Assembly: GCA_023334545.1 (NCBI GenBank)
Contig: JAADVB010000248.1
Coordinates: 1-25,541, forward strand
DNA from: Salisapilia sapeloensis
Taxonomy: Eukaryota; Oomycota; Peronosporomycetes; Peronosporales; Salisapiliaceae
Direction of reading: 5' to 3'
DNA length: 25,541 bases
In this document: positions 18,290 to 25,541 of the stretch, piece after piece
Numbering within the stretch: position 1 is the first letter of the stretch
Layout: each line of letters begins with the position of its first letter
The notes under the pieces: generated by a model
What the model was told of the DNA's origin: nothing
Database searches by the model: none
The model's input: the letters and a program-made list of their open reading frames with translations, nothing else
Translations under genes and position numbers: made by a program

Positions 18290-19342
18290 CTAGATGCGAC
18301 TGTTTAATTTGTCCCCAGGACTCATCATCTCGACAATGTCCTGCGCAACTTCGTCCATGTTCTGGTTGTTGACGCCATGACCTGAATGCTCATAGATGAC
18401 CGTGTGGACATTGTCACCGTCCATGACTTCATGGAAATGTAGTGCATTTGCCACAGAGATGCACGTGTCCTTGGCTCCACCGATGATCAGAATGGGGAAT
18501 CCTTGCTCTTGGATGGTCTTCAGTCGAGCGTCTGAAACGAAGTGTGATGCCAACGCCGACGTCTGACCGAGAAGTCCTGCCCAAGAGATAGGTTTAAACG
18601 CCCTCGCTTGGGAAACTTCTGACATGTGGAACCTTTTCACTTTGTCTCGGACGCTCTCTCCTTCCATTTCGATCGATAGGAACTCTTCTGGATAGATGAA
18701 AGACATGATGTCATCCATGAGATTCGGACTTTTCGGTCTTAACGTGAGCTTCATGAGCGTTTGGACACTCTGGAGTCCAGGAAGGAATAGACCTCTCGAG
18801 GTTACGCCTAGCGTTAGCGATTGGACGCGTTCAGGAGCGTGGTAAGCTAGCTCCTGGGCAATCATCCCGCCCATGGAAATCCCATAAATGTGTGCCTTCT
18901 CCCATCCGACATGGGACATTAGCGCAAGTGTGTCTTGCGCCATCATCTCCATCGTATACCATCCCCAAGGCTGGTCACTGTATCCGCAGCCTCGATTGTC
19001 CAGCGTGAGGATTTTGAGAGGAATATCAGATCGATGCTTTCGCCACGTTTGGAAGAGGGAATTGATACCAGGTGCCCATGCCTCTTGCGCTCCACTGAAC
19101 CCCATGAGTAGAACGATCCGAGCCTCCTCGTCCGTCCCGGTGGAAGGCTCCTTTGACATGCTATCTCCGGATGCTAAGGGGTCTTCGAGCACAGCATACG
19201 AGAGGGAGATGCCAGTGGACACCTGAGCTTGTTGGATGCGACCATTGGCAAAAATGTTTTTGGATGCATAGGGAGAGTTTATATGGCTCTCCAGAGGCAA
19301 GGGTGCCGTCACTTCTGGACACTTGTACGTGAGCTTGGACAT
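18290..19342 (-). CDS. Alpha/beta hydrolase fold protein, copy 2
   Basis: Intronless, 350 residues, clearly paralogous to the hydrolase at 13494-14534 over its whole length. Shared strings include TYKCP, PLKILTLDNRGCG and GISMGGMIA. The triad is S156, D292 (GGAKDTCIS) and H322 (EHSGHGVN). ATG 19342 is chosen because it aligns with the start of copy 1; the open frame upstream (to 19438) has no ATG and reads like 5' UTR. The two copies diverge most between residues 180 and 260, the cap region that normally sets substrate range, so their substrates may differ. It points toward copy 1, in inverted orientation, with the DHHC and methyltransferase-like genes between them. Confidence 0.9.
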   Translation of the reverse strand: MSKLTYKCPEVTAPLPLESHINSPYASKNIFANGRIQQAQVSTGISLSYAVLEDPLASGDSMSKEPSTGTDEEARIVLLMGFSGAQEAWAPGINSLFQTWRKHRSDIPLKILTLDNRGCGYSDQPWGWYTMEMMAQDTLALMSHVGWEKAHIYGISMGGMIAQELAYHAPERVQSLTLGVTSRGLFLPGLQSVQTLMKLTLRPKSPNLMDDIMSFIYPEEFLSIEMEGESVRDKVKRFHMSEVSQARAFKPISWAGLLGQTSALASHFVSDARLKTIQEQGFPILIIGGAKDTCISVANALHFHEVMDGDNVHTVIYEHSGHGVNNQNMDEVAQDIVEMMSPGDKLNSRI

Positions 19343-19453
19343 GAAAGTACCTTGATCGAGGGAGTATGAAGTTGTGATGGGAACCTCCAAAATCTTATTC
19401 GATGACGTAATCGCTGAGTCATATATATTTTGTACCAATCATAGAACGTTTAC

Positions 19454-19518
19454 TCCTGTCAAGTTGTGTTTCATCCAATCAGAGAGCAAGTGATCCTTTC
19501 GAGTTGTATTTCTACCAA
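19454..19518 (+). repeat. Imperfect direct repeat, 40-bp offset, in divergent promoter
   Basis: Two 25-bp copies at 19454-19478 and 19494-19518 agree at 20 of 25 positions by hand count (core AGTTGTRTTTC). A CCAATCA motif occurs at 19435-19441 and again at 19475-19481, also 40 bp apart, so a 40-bp unit may have been repeated up to three times with decay. The interval separates hydrolase copy 2 from the ankyrin gene, whose ATG is 10 bp beyond the second copy. Confidence 0.6.
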
Positions 19519-19527
19519 GGCGAAAGA

Positions 19528-20865
19528 ATGGCACAGCTCTTGAAGGCAGCAGGCAGAGGCGATCTCGAGAAGGTGATTGAGCTCAAGGACAAGTGGGATT
19601 TCCAGAACAAGAAGGGGGAGACTGGTGTGCAATCTTGCTTTATATTAAAATCTAGCTCTTAATTGTTTGGCATTGGATACGTAGTGCTGCATATCGCCGT
19701 GGCTGATGGCGAGCTGGAGATTGTCGAGTACTTGGTGAATCACGGCATTAACGTGAATGTCTACCAGAAGAAGAACAAATTTACGCCGGCAATGCTATGT
19801 TTGGCGCAGCAGCCACCACAGTATCTTGATATGTTCGAATTGCTGTTGAAAGCAAAGCCCAAGATGGATGCCAAAGACTCCAGTGGACAGACACTGCTTC
19901 ATCTCGCAGCTCGTACGGCATGTATGCTACACCAGTTGATATGCCTGATTAAATATAGGAGGATAGAGTATGAAGATGAAGAGGCGATGGAACTGATTTT
20001 GCGTCATAAACCAACGGTCGATGTGAAAGACAGCAAAGGCATGACAGCACTCCACATCGCATCTGCGAGAGCGAATGAGGAGATCATGTCGTTATTGGTA
20101 ATCATGCCATGAATCCTCTTCTGTATACGAAATCACTGACTTAATCGTAGATTGATCGCGGTCGCGCCAATGTCAACGTTGTCGACAGCAAAGGCAACTC
20201 GGCATTGTACAGCTTGTATATATCAACGTATAAGGATAAGTATTCAAGTCATGTACACATAGACATTGGGCATGTATCCAGAACTCGGAAACGTTGGAAA
20301 GAGCTCTTGCCATCCTGATATCCAAGGTCGTTGCCGTTACCGTTTCCGTACGAATAGACAGCGTTGACATTTGTAATAGGGTGCAAAGCCACTGGCCAAC
20401 GAAGATGGCGACACACCGTTACACTTGGAGGCTCGCCATGGGGAGGATGGTTCATGGCCGACGCCTGCCGCCCATCAGTTGATGAAGGCATATCCGGATC
20501 TCGGGAACAAAAAGAATAAGAAAAACATGACTGCACAACAATTGTTCGAACAAGAGGAATCCGAAGATGAGGATGATGAAGAAGCAGCTAAGGAGCGGGA
20601 AAAGGAAGAAGAACAGGAACGGATTGAAGCGAATAAAGCAAACGCTCGTGCAGGTAACTTTGTGTCGATACAATCGACAAGAAATACGAACTGACAAAAG
20701 TGTATAGCTGCGATTGCACACTTTAAGAAGAAAGAGGAAGCCAAGTTGGAAGAAATTGAAGAGGCAGAGCAACAGAGTAATACCAACTGGTGGATTGGTG
20801 TCGCCATCGTTGTACTCGCCATTATTCTATCCATCGTCTTCCAAGAGCCGTCGGTGGAAAACTAG
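19528..20865 (+). CDS. Tail-anchored ankyrin-repeat protein
   Basis: Seven exons: 19528-19624, 19685-19912, 19967-20097, 20151-20206, 20263-20326, 20380-20653 and 20708-20865. Introns are 60, 54, 53, 56, 53 and 54 nt, and the product is 335 residues. Splicing rebuilds ankyrin repeats with the T-x-LHxA signature at about 31 (ETVLHIAVADGE), 101 (QTLLHLAAQYED), 134 (MTALHIASA), 168 (NSALHWACIQN) and 203 (DTPLHLEARHGE), plus a degenerate one near 65. A long acidic then basic helical stretch (about 250-305) follows, then one membrane segment at about 311-328 (WWIGVAIVVLAIILSIVF) and seven residues after it. That is tail-anchor topology, with the repeats in the cytosol. It is probably an adaptor on the ER or outer mitochondrial membrane; partners are unknown. 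Intron 5 has a weaker donor (GTCGTT). Confidence 0.88.
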
Positions 20866-21082
20866 AGTAGCTTGCAGTAAAAGAACGGAAACATGCATTG
20901 CCTTTTAAAGCCGTGTCTTCAACGTCCCACTTTATGTCGACGCCCTAGACAGGATCTGATCCTGCTATCTGACCACTTACCACTGTCCACTTGATATTAA
21001 TTGGTCGCGCGTATAGCACCTTGCGGAAAGGGTGCCTAAATCAGCTGGTACTTGGTCAGACCTGACGTAAGTCAGTCGTCAT

Positions 21083-21098
21083 GTCATTCCTACAAATC
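21083..21098 (+). promoter_or_regulatory. Inr-like core promoter of elicitin-like gene 1
   Basis: GTCATTCCTACAAATC contains TCATTCC, a full match to the oomycete initiator core TCATTYY, followed by CAAAT as a partial FPR. It lies 26-41 bp upstream of the ATG at 21124. Just upstream, GTCAGACCTGAC (21055-21066) is an inverted repeat, and TGACGTAA (21063-21070) resembles a bZIP/CRE half site. The ATG at 21081 would fall at the start site and so need not act as an upstream ORF. Confidence 0.5.
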
Positions 21099-21123
21099 AG
21101 CAGGAGAGACATTCAGCTCAAGC

Positions 21124-22080
21124 ATGGCACGTCGAGCGTTCATCCTTCTCGCTGCATTCACCGCGATTGCCCAGCCATCGTTTGGTCAGGATGCCAATCT
21201 CCGCAGCAGTTTCGTCACTGGAGACGAGCACGAAGATACGCCTGTCATGGATGGCGACTCTTCGCTCGCTCTATATAACGTCAGCAAGGGCATGTTAACA
21301 GGACTCGAAATCGCGAATGAAGCCACGCTCTTGCAAAAGAATGCTACTGGGAGGACTTTGGAGGGCATGGAAGTTCCGGAGCCAACTCCTGAAGAAAGCT
21401 CCTTTATGTCACCTCACCAAGTCGCTTGTGAAGATGACGTCGCACTCAAGATTACAAAGTTCTATCAGTTGAACAAGGTCCTGATAGACCAGTGTGTGAA
21501 TGACAGCAACTACCAGATTTTCCCGTACACTGGTGAAATGCCGAATGCAGAGTATACGAGTAACATCGAGTCGTCTCTGGCTTGTATGGCAGTCATTACG
21601 GGTGGCACATTGCTCGACATTCCCCAATGTACTTTAAGTCAAATGGACGTCAAGGCTGTGCTTGAGTCGTTCATGGAGGTATCGATAGAGATGGATTATG
21701 GTCGCGAAACGCCTGGCTCAAGTGACTTTCTCAAGCTCATTAATTGGCGTCGAGACGTGAATTTAGCTAGTGAGGCCAATCTACCAAACGGAAGTGACTC
21801 GGAGTTCTACGCGATATACGAAGAGAACTTGGCAACGGCTCGGATGAAGTTTGAGAATGTCCAATTGAATGATGATTTGACCATCAGTTTCAAATCCGCG
21901 AATAAACAGAGCAAAGAAGAAGGAGAAAAAGAAGAAGAAGCAGAAGAGTCGACAGCTAGCGATAGTTCAGTCGCAATGGAGTCGTCCATGAGTGAAAACG
22001 GGTCGGATGAGGCATTTATGCCACGAACACAGATCTGGCTCCTACTATCCGTGTTTTTCATGGCCATCAGTTTTGCGTAA
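21124..22080 (+). CDS. Elicitin-like secreted, probably GPI-anchored protein 1
   Basis: Intronless, 318 residues. ATG 21124 begins a signal peptide ending near PSFG (residue 21). Residues about 100-193 look like a divergent elicitin domain: C102, C124 (QCVNDSNYQIFPY, compare the C-STDSGY block of elicitins), C154 and C169 (DIPQCTL, compare NPPNCDL). These match canonical C3, C27, C56 and C71, so the C3-C71 and C27-C56 disulfides remain, while C51 and C95 (E149 and G193 here) are gone. Elicitins bind sterols and some are recognised by plants. A second block (207-257, W-R...NLA..PNGSDS.FYAI) is shared with the neighbour. An acidic Ser/Glu linker and a hydrophobic end (IWLLLSVFFMAISFA) suggest a GPI anchor. 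Sterol binding cannot be judged. Confidence 0.82.
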   Translation: MARRAFILLAAFTAIAQPSFGQDANLRSSFVTGDEHEDTPVMDGDSSLALYNVSKGMLTGLEIANEATLLQKNATGRTLEGMEVPEPTPEESSFMSPHQVACEDDVALKITKFYQLNKVLIDQCVNDSNYQIFPYTGEMPNAEYTSNIESSLACMAVITGGTLLDIPQCTLSQMDVKAVLESFMEVSIEMDYGRETPGSSDFLKLINWRRDVNLASEANLPNGSDSEFYAIYEENLATARMKFENVQLNDDLTISFKSANKQSKEEGEKEEEAEESTASDSSVAMESSMSENGSDEAFMPRTQIWLLLSVFFMAISFA

Positions 22081-22168
22081 CGAGAGCATCCGACCCGACG
22101 ATAGTGTCTAGAAGTGCATAGTACTTGAACGAAAGATGTTGCAAACGTTTAATTGGAACTGTCTGTAT

Positions 22169-22187
22169 GCTCATTTCGTCCTTTACC
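22169..22187 (+). promoter_or_regulatory. Oomycete Inr+FPR core promoter of elicitin-like gene 2
   Basis: GCTCATTTCGTCCTTTACC matches 16 of 19 positions of the oomycete consensus GCTCATTYYNCAWTTTNYY; the three mismatches are all in the CAW of the flanking promoter region. It lies about 107 bp before the first in-frame ATG (22294). An ATG at 22188 directly follows it, so either the leader contains an upstream start or a short 5' UTR intron is removed (a GT...GATAG pair ends at 22262). Confidence 0.6.
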
Positions 22188-22293
22188 ATGTACAAGTGGC
22201 ATTTCGATCGGAAAAGTGTATGCTTGTGTCTTAGTTGGTTGTTAATCTGATACTGTGGATAGGAACTGGTCGGATTAGTTTCGTGCAGTTGAC

Positions 22294-23238
22294 ATGGACA
22301 AGTTGTGCATCACTCTACTACTTTCCAGATCCACCATGCAGCTCTGCTTTGTGCTCGCGACTATAGCGAGTATGCTTTCCATTGCCTGTGGAAACGATAC
22401 CACCTACGAACCTGTGCTTTCGGAACGAAGGACGACTGATAACATGGACATTCCGACGCCTGAAGTAAACTCAGATACGTTCCGACTTATGAATGAGTTC
22501 GTCTGTCCGGATGAAGTCGCGGATGGAATCACCAAATTCTACGAACAGAATCTAGTGATTATCCATCAGTGCGCAAATGACACGGGCTACCAGATCTTCC
22601 CATACAGTGGACAAGTGCCGACGCCGGACGAGACATCACGTATCGTCAATTCGCTATCCTGTTTGGCGATGCTGACAGGAGTGGAGTTGCTCGACTTACC
22701 GGAATGTACACTTGGTACCATGGCCGTGAAAGCAACCGTGGACACTTTGCTGGAAATCTCGATTGAAATGGACTTTGGTCGACCTCCTCCAGAACCGCTT
22801 GCGCTACACAACACGATTCTATGGAGACACTTTTCGAACCTGGCAACTGCAGCAAGCGTGCCCAATGGAAGCGACTCGATGTTTTACGCTATATTCGAGC
22901 ACAATCTCCAAATAGCGAAGAAAAAGTATAGCAACGTGCGAATTGGTGAGGATCTGGCTATTGAATTCCGTTCTAGCAAGTCAGACGTGGTGAAGGAGAC
23001 CAGCGTGTCGGATGATACCAACATGACGAACGATCGACCCGAGCGAGGGGAAAACGCTGACGGCAATCCAAAAGTTGATGAAAATACCGACATCGATGAA
23101 GATTTCGACCTTGATGATCGATCTGCTGCTAGGTCTGATCCAACTAGCAGTGCCGAGACTGAATCGGATAGCGCCATTTCTTTCACGACAAAAATGAGCT
23201 ATACGGCTTTGCTGATTGCAGCTGCTATTGCTGCTTAA
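22294..23238 (+). CDS. Elicitin-like secreted, probably GPI-anchored protein 2
   Basis: Intronless, 314 residues from ATG 22294. ATG 22336 (residue 15) would give a more compact signal peptide (MQLCFVLATIASMLSIACG) and sits in a good context (CCACC-ATG), so it may be the real start. The elicitin-like domain has C71, C93, C123 and C138 with spacings 22, 30 and 15, identical to gene 1; C51 and C95 equivalents are again missing. The following block (175-225) is 28 of 51 identical to gene 1 by hand count. The linker here is Asp/Asn/Ser-rich rather than Glu-rich, and the C-terminus ends in a hydrophobic stretch (YTALLIAAAIAA) fitting a GPI signal. It is a tandem duplicate in the same orientation with 213 bp between stop and ATG. 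Confidence 0.82.
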   Translation: MDKLCITLLLSRSTMQLCFVLATIASMLSIACGNDTTYEPVLSERRTTDNMDIPTPEVNSDTFRLMNEFVCPDEVADGITKFYEQNLVIIHQCANDTGYQIFPYSGQVPTPDETSRIVNSLSCLAMLTGVELLDLPECTLGTMAVKATVDTLLEISIEMDFGRPPPEPLALHNTILWRHFSNLATAASVPNGSDSMFYAIFEHNLQIAKKKYSNVRIGEDLAIEFRSSKSDVVKETSVSDDTNMTNDRPERGENADGNPKVDENTDIDEDFDLDDRSAARSDPTSSAETESDSAISFTTKMSYTALLIAAAIAA

Positions 23239-24576
23239 GAGATCACATAAAGATAAATGTGCATGTCGGTTTGCGTTATAGAACTTTTGATTTATTGTTT
23301 GAGAAGAAAAGGAGTAATCGGCAAAGTGTGTGTACTTGAGAACGCTTCCGTCGGAACATGGCAGTGCCGATATGACGTAAGTATACATCTAGTCACGAAA
23401 ATAGCAGGTACATCTAGTCGAAATACTATATTAAATTGAACGAGGTAGATGACAAAGCAAGTGCACAAAACCTTAATTGCACCAGATTACTGGTAATATG
23501 AATCTTTTTGAATCTACTGAAAGCCGGCGCTAATTTAAGGCACTTTGCGTGATTCGCAATGAGCCGAATCTACCGCTGGCGTATTGTAAAGCAACTCTGA
23601 GGCTTAGACGAAGTGATATTATCGCCTGCAGGACGCGAAGCACCAGTGAGACTTACGCACGTCCTCCTGCATAGCGTAATGGCCATGGCTTACGATGCTG
23701 GCTAAAGATAAATCTTGCTACCACACACAAAAGATTTAGTTGCTTCTTGGCGCAATGATAGCACTTCCTAGAACAGGTAAATTATATCTTTGGACTATGT
23801 AAAAACCATGATTTCTCGTAGGATAAAATACATCACGTTTAACTGCTACTAGCATAGCGCCTGGTTGATCAGCACAGTTTTCTTCAATGCTAAAAGTTTA
23901 TTCTTTGTATTCGAAAGTCAAGGAGAGATACCGATTCGTATAGAAAGCGCGCACCAACTCTGACGATGGGCATCCTTATGTACCTTGCTCTATCATTTGC
24001 TTCCTCTGTCTGAAAGCAGAAGCAAGTATATTAGATTGACGGCCAAGGCCAACTCCATCCCTTTGTGTTTGACCAAGTTAAGAAAGATTCTTTGCGACTT
24101 TAATGGTGCTCTCTGTGTATTTATCCAAGTCGTAGTTAATAAGATATGAATATTGATCCTTGACACACCTTGTTGAGTTTTCATTCCTACTGCCATCACA
24201 ATTCCAAAGCGAGCTAGAAAGTCAACAAACAAGTGATGGATGAAGGATAAATACTCTTGCGTAGAGTACAGCTATTGTTTATGCATCTTTCTTACTCTAC
24301 CTTCTAGGCTTTGATGAATGTGGACGACTTAAGCTGGTGCGTAATTCGGTATCAATCTGGATATCGGCTTGTCAAAAGTACCTGTTTGTTCTCCAGTTCT
24401 TTGCTTTGCAGCACCGAGATTCCAACAAGAATAGATAGCTTTGTGTGGACACCGGAGTGCCCTTCAGAAGCAGGTATCTCAAGTAGAAATGTACAAAGTT
24501 GTACATCTAGTCATGGTTATTGCTTTCAAGTATAATAAGTATAGTTATATATTATACATTCTACGAATAGACATAA
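23239..24576. other. Gene-poor AT-rich region
   Basis: About 1.3 kb without a gene I can support. Short open frames (for example minus strand 23993-24232, 79 residues, and plus 24311-24535, 74 residues) have no recognisable domains and look accidental or like decayed sequence. A small stem, GATTCG-8 nt-CGAATC, lies near 23552-23571. At 23747-23762 is a near copy of the D-arm/A-box of the downstream tRNA gene. No complete transposon, terminal repeat or RNA gene was found. Confidence 0.6.
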
Positions 24577-24649
24577 GCACGATTGGCGCAATGGATAGCG
24601 TATCAGACTTCGAATCTGGGGGTTGCGGGTTCGAGTCCCGCATCGTGTA
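24577..24649 (+). tRNA. tRNA-Arg (anticodon UCG, reads CGA)
   Basis: 73 nt fold into a full cloverleaf without an intron. Acceptor GCACGAT pairs with ATCGTGT (G1-T72 wobble), discriminator A73. D-stem GCGC/GCGT. Anticodon stem TCAGA/TCTGG around the loop CTTCGAA, with T33 and anticodon TCG. Variable loop GGGTT. T-stem GCGGG/CCCGC with loop TTCGAGT. The internal B box GGTTCGAGTCC is at 24628-24638. CCA is not encoded, as expected for a eukaryotic nuclear gene. Confidence 0.97.
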
Positions 24650-24655
24650 CACTTC

Positions 24656-24661
24656 TTTTTT
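24656..24661 (+). terminator. RNA polymerase III terminator
   Basis: A run of six T residues starts 7 nt after the end of the tRNA gene, the usual Pol III stop signal. Confidence 0.85.
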
Positions 24662-25011
24662 CTTCTGAATTATAGAGTTGATGCAGGTCGATGTAATCTC
24701 AGATACACTTTTTTGGTCGATGGGATAGCGAAGGAGAGTTTGAAATGTATGTGGAAGTAGTTGGAGCGTGAAGCAGTACTTTTCTATCGTTTTGGGCACG
24801 CCTTCATGGATCTCATAACCGATGCAATTACCCGATTAAACATTTCAAAAGCATGATAGTCAAACACTGCAATCCTAGTTCGTTTGCATTAAGACGCCCT
24901 TCAACCTAGACACCTTGGGCTCTACCTAGCGGCTTGAAGTGAAAGATTTTGAATTTACTTGTCTAGCGGGAAAGAACCCGATTGACGGATTTCTATCCAT
25001 ACCTGTTTTTG
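24662..25011. other. Intergenic region between tRNA-Arg and the H2A promoter
   Basis: About 350 bp with no supported gene. A minus-strand open frame that runs across the tRNA (24545-24799) is an artefact of reading the tRNA backwards. A degenerate CCAAT-like site (GATTGACGG, about 24980-24988) may be an outer part of the H2A promoter. Confidence 0.6.
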
Positions 25012-25132
25012 ATTGGTGGCCAAATGTCAGCTTAAACCCATTCCCAAAACCAAAATGATCCAACTCTGACTGAATTCGATTGACAATCTACTCTTTAATT
25101 GGCGGAAGTTTCTCTATACCATATCTGATTGG
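25012..25132 (-). promoter_or_regulatory. Cluster of three inverted CCAAT boxes before histone H2A
   Basis: ATTGG (CCAAT on the other strand) occurs at 25012-25016, 25098-25102 and 25128-25132, each inside a similar context (GATTGGTGG, AATTGGCGG, GATTGGCTGG). They lie 216, 130 and 100 bp before the H2A ATG. CCAAT elements bound by NF-Y-type factors are common in promoters of histone and cell-cycle genes. The role here is inferred from position and repetition. Confidence 0.6.
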
Positions 25133-25227
25133 CTGGTATACACCCGGTAAACAAACTTGAAAAAAAATCACGAGCCAAAAGCGATCACAATTCGATTTGC
25201 AAGCAACAAGCAAGAACAAGTTTCATC

Positions 25228-25541
25228 ATGTCTGGCAAGGGAAAAGCAGCTACCGGTGGTCGTGGTAAGAAGGGAAAGAGCAGCACGCGTTCTGCCAAGG
25301 CTGGCCTCCAGTTCCCCGTTGGTCGTGTCGCCCGTTACTTGAAGAAGGGCCGTTACGCTCAGCGTATTGGTGGCGGTGCCCCGGTCTACATGGCCGCTGT
25401 CCTCGAGTACTTGTGCGCTGAAATCCTTGAGCTCGCCGGTAACGCCGCTCGTGACCACAAGAAGACGCGTATCATCCCGCGTCACATTCAGATGGCCGTC
25501 CGTAACGATGAAGAGCTCAACAAGCTCCTTGGCGACGTCAC
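25228..25541 (+). CDS. Histone H2A (3' end beyond the window)
   Basis: ATG 25228 opens a frame that runs off the right edge after 104 full codons. The sequence is a classical H2A: basic N-tail [19 protein letters not shown], then [17 protein letters not shown], the acidic-patch-bearing helix [17 protein letters not shown], and [20 protein letters not shown]. It forms dimers with H2B in the nucleosome. The loops match canonical H2A or H2A.X, not H2A.Z. The C-terminal tail that would reveal an SQE-phi phosphorylation site of H2A.X is missing, so those two cannot be separated. Codon use is strongly skewed to C- and T-ending codons (CGT, GCT/GCC, AAG), as in a highly expressed gene. Confidence 0.98.
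   Translation, partial: MSGKGKAATGGRGKKGKSSTRSAKAGLQFPVGRVARYLKKGRYAQRIGGGAPVYMAAVLEYLCAEILELAGNAARDHKKTRIIPRHIQMAVRNDEELNKLLGDV

Noticed and set aside
21124-21300. RXLR-type effector motif in elicitin-like protein 1
   Set aside because: After the signal peptide there is NLRSSF and an acidic patch, but no R-x-L-R, so the effector signature is not met.
23628-23670. Inverted repeat GCAGGACG / CGTCCTCCTGC
   Set aside because: The arms pair only with a three-base bulge and there is no target-site duplication or other sign of a mobile element.
23736-23900. About 53-codon minus-strand open stretch in the gene-poor region
   Set aside because: It has no recognisable domain and no start codon near its beginning; it is too short to call.
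24311-24535. Possible decayed Copia RNase H fragment
   Set aside because: A few residues (DDLSW, SGY, CSTE) recall the Copia motif, but order and spacing do not fit and no other element parts are nearby.
1-25541. CRISPR array, bacterial operon or prophage
   Set aside because: Spliced genes, a histone, nuclear helicases and a Pol III tRNA show eukaryotic nuclear DNA; no spaced direct-repeat array is present.

Overview
The window looks like compact nuclear DNA from an oomycete (stramenopile), probably of the Phytophthora / downy mildew / Pythium type. Three things point there. Two tandem genes encode elicitin-like secreted proteins, a family known essentially from oomycetes. Sequences resembling the oomycete Inr+FPR core promoter lie upstream of several genes. 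Every intron I could reconstruct (14 in 5 genes) is GT-AG and only 52-61 nt long. Genes are close together: two convergent pairs are separated by exactly 27 bp between stop codons, and one divergent pair of ATGs by 69 bp.

Layout. 1-3955: the 3' end of a cysteine-rich protein gene, a JmjC ribosomal oxygenase (NO66/MINA53 type), triosephosphate isomerase, and a type I membrane protein with four six-cysteine modules of the kind also seen in the first, truncated gene. 4154-8671: mismatch-repair MSH6 and, divergently, a HIRIP3/CHZ-type histone chaperone. 9108-13290: a stand-alone SPX protein converging on the Mtr4 exosome helicase. 13494-19342: two paralogous alpha/beta hydrolases in opposite orientation that flank a DHHC palmitoyltransferase and a large serine-rich protein with a degenerate methyltransferase-like domain. 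19528-20865: a seven-exon, tail-anchored ankyrin-repeat protein. 21124-23238: tandem elicitin-like, probably GPI-anchored proteins. 23239-25227: gene-poor DNA with one tRNA-Arg(UCG). 25228-end: histone H2A, cut by the window edge.

Most genes are unrelated housekeeping functions (DNA repair, RNA surveillance, chromatin, glycolysis, phosphate sensing, lipid modification) and show no operon-like logic. The lineage-specific material is the two cell-surface families: the six-Cys module proteins and the elicitin-like pair. The elicitin-like pair has lost precisely one of the three canonical disulfides and carries an additional conserved module. These, a 3 x 20-bp tandem repeat in the Mtr4/hydrolase divergent promoter, and the inverted hydrolase pair are the parts most worth a second look. 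All identifications come from reading the sequence and from recalled family knowledge; no database search was run.
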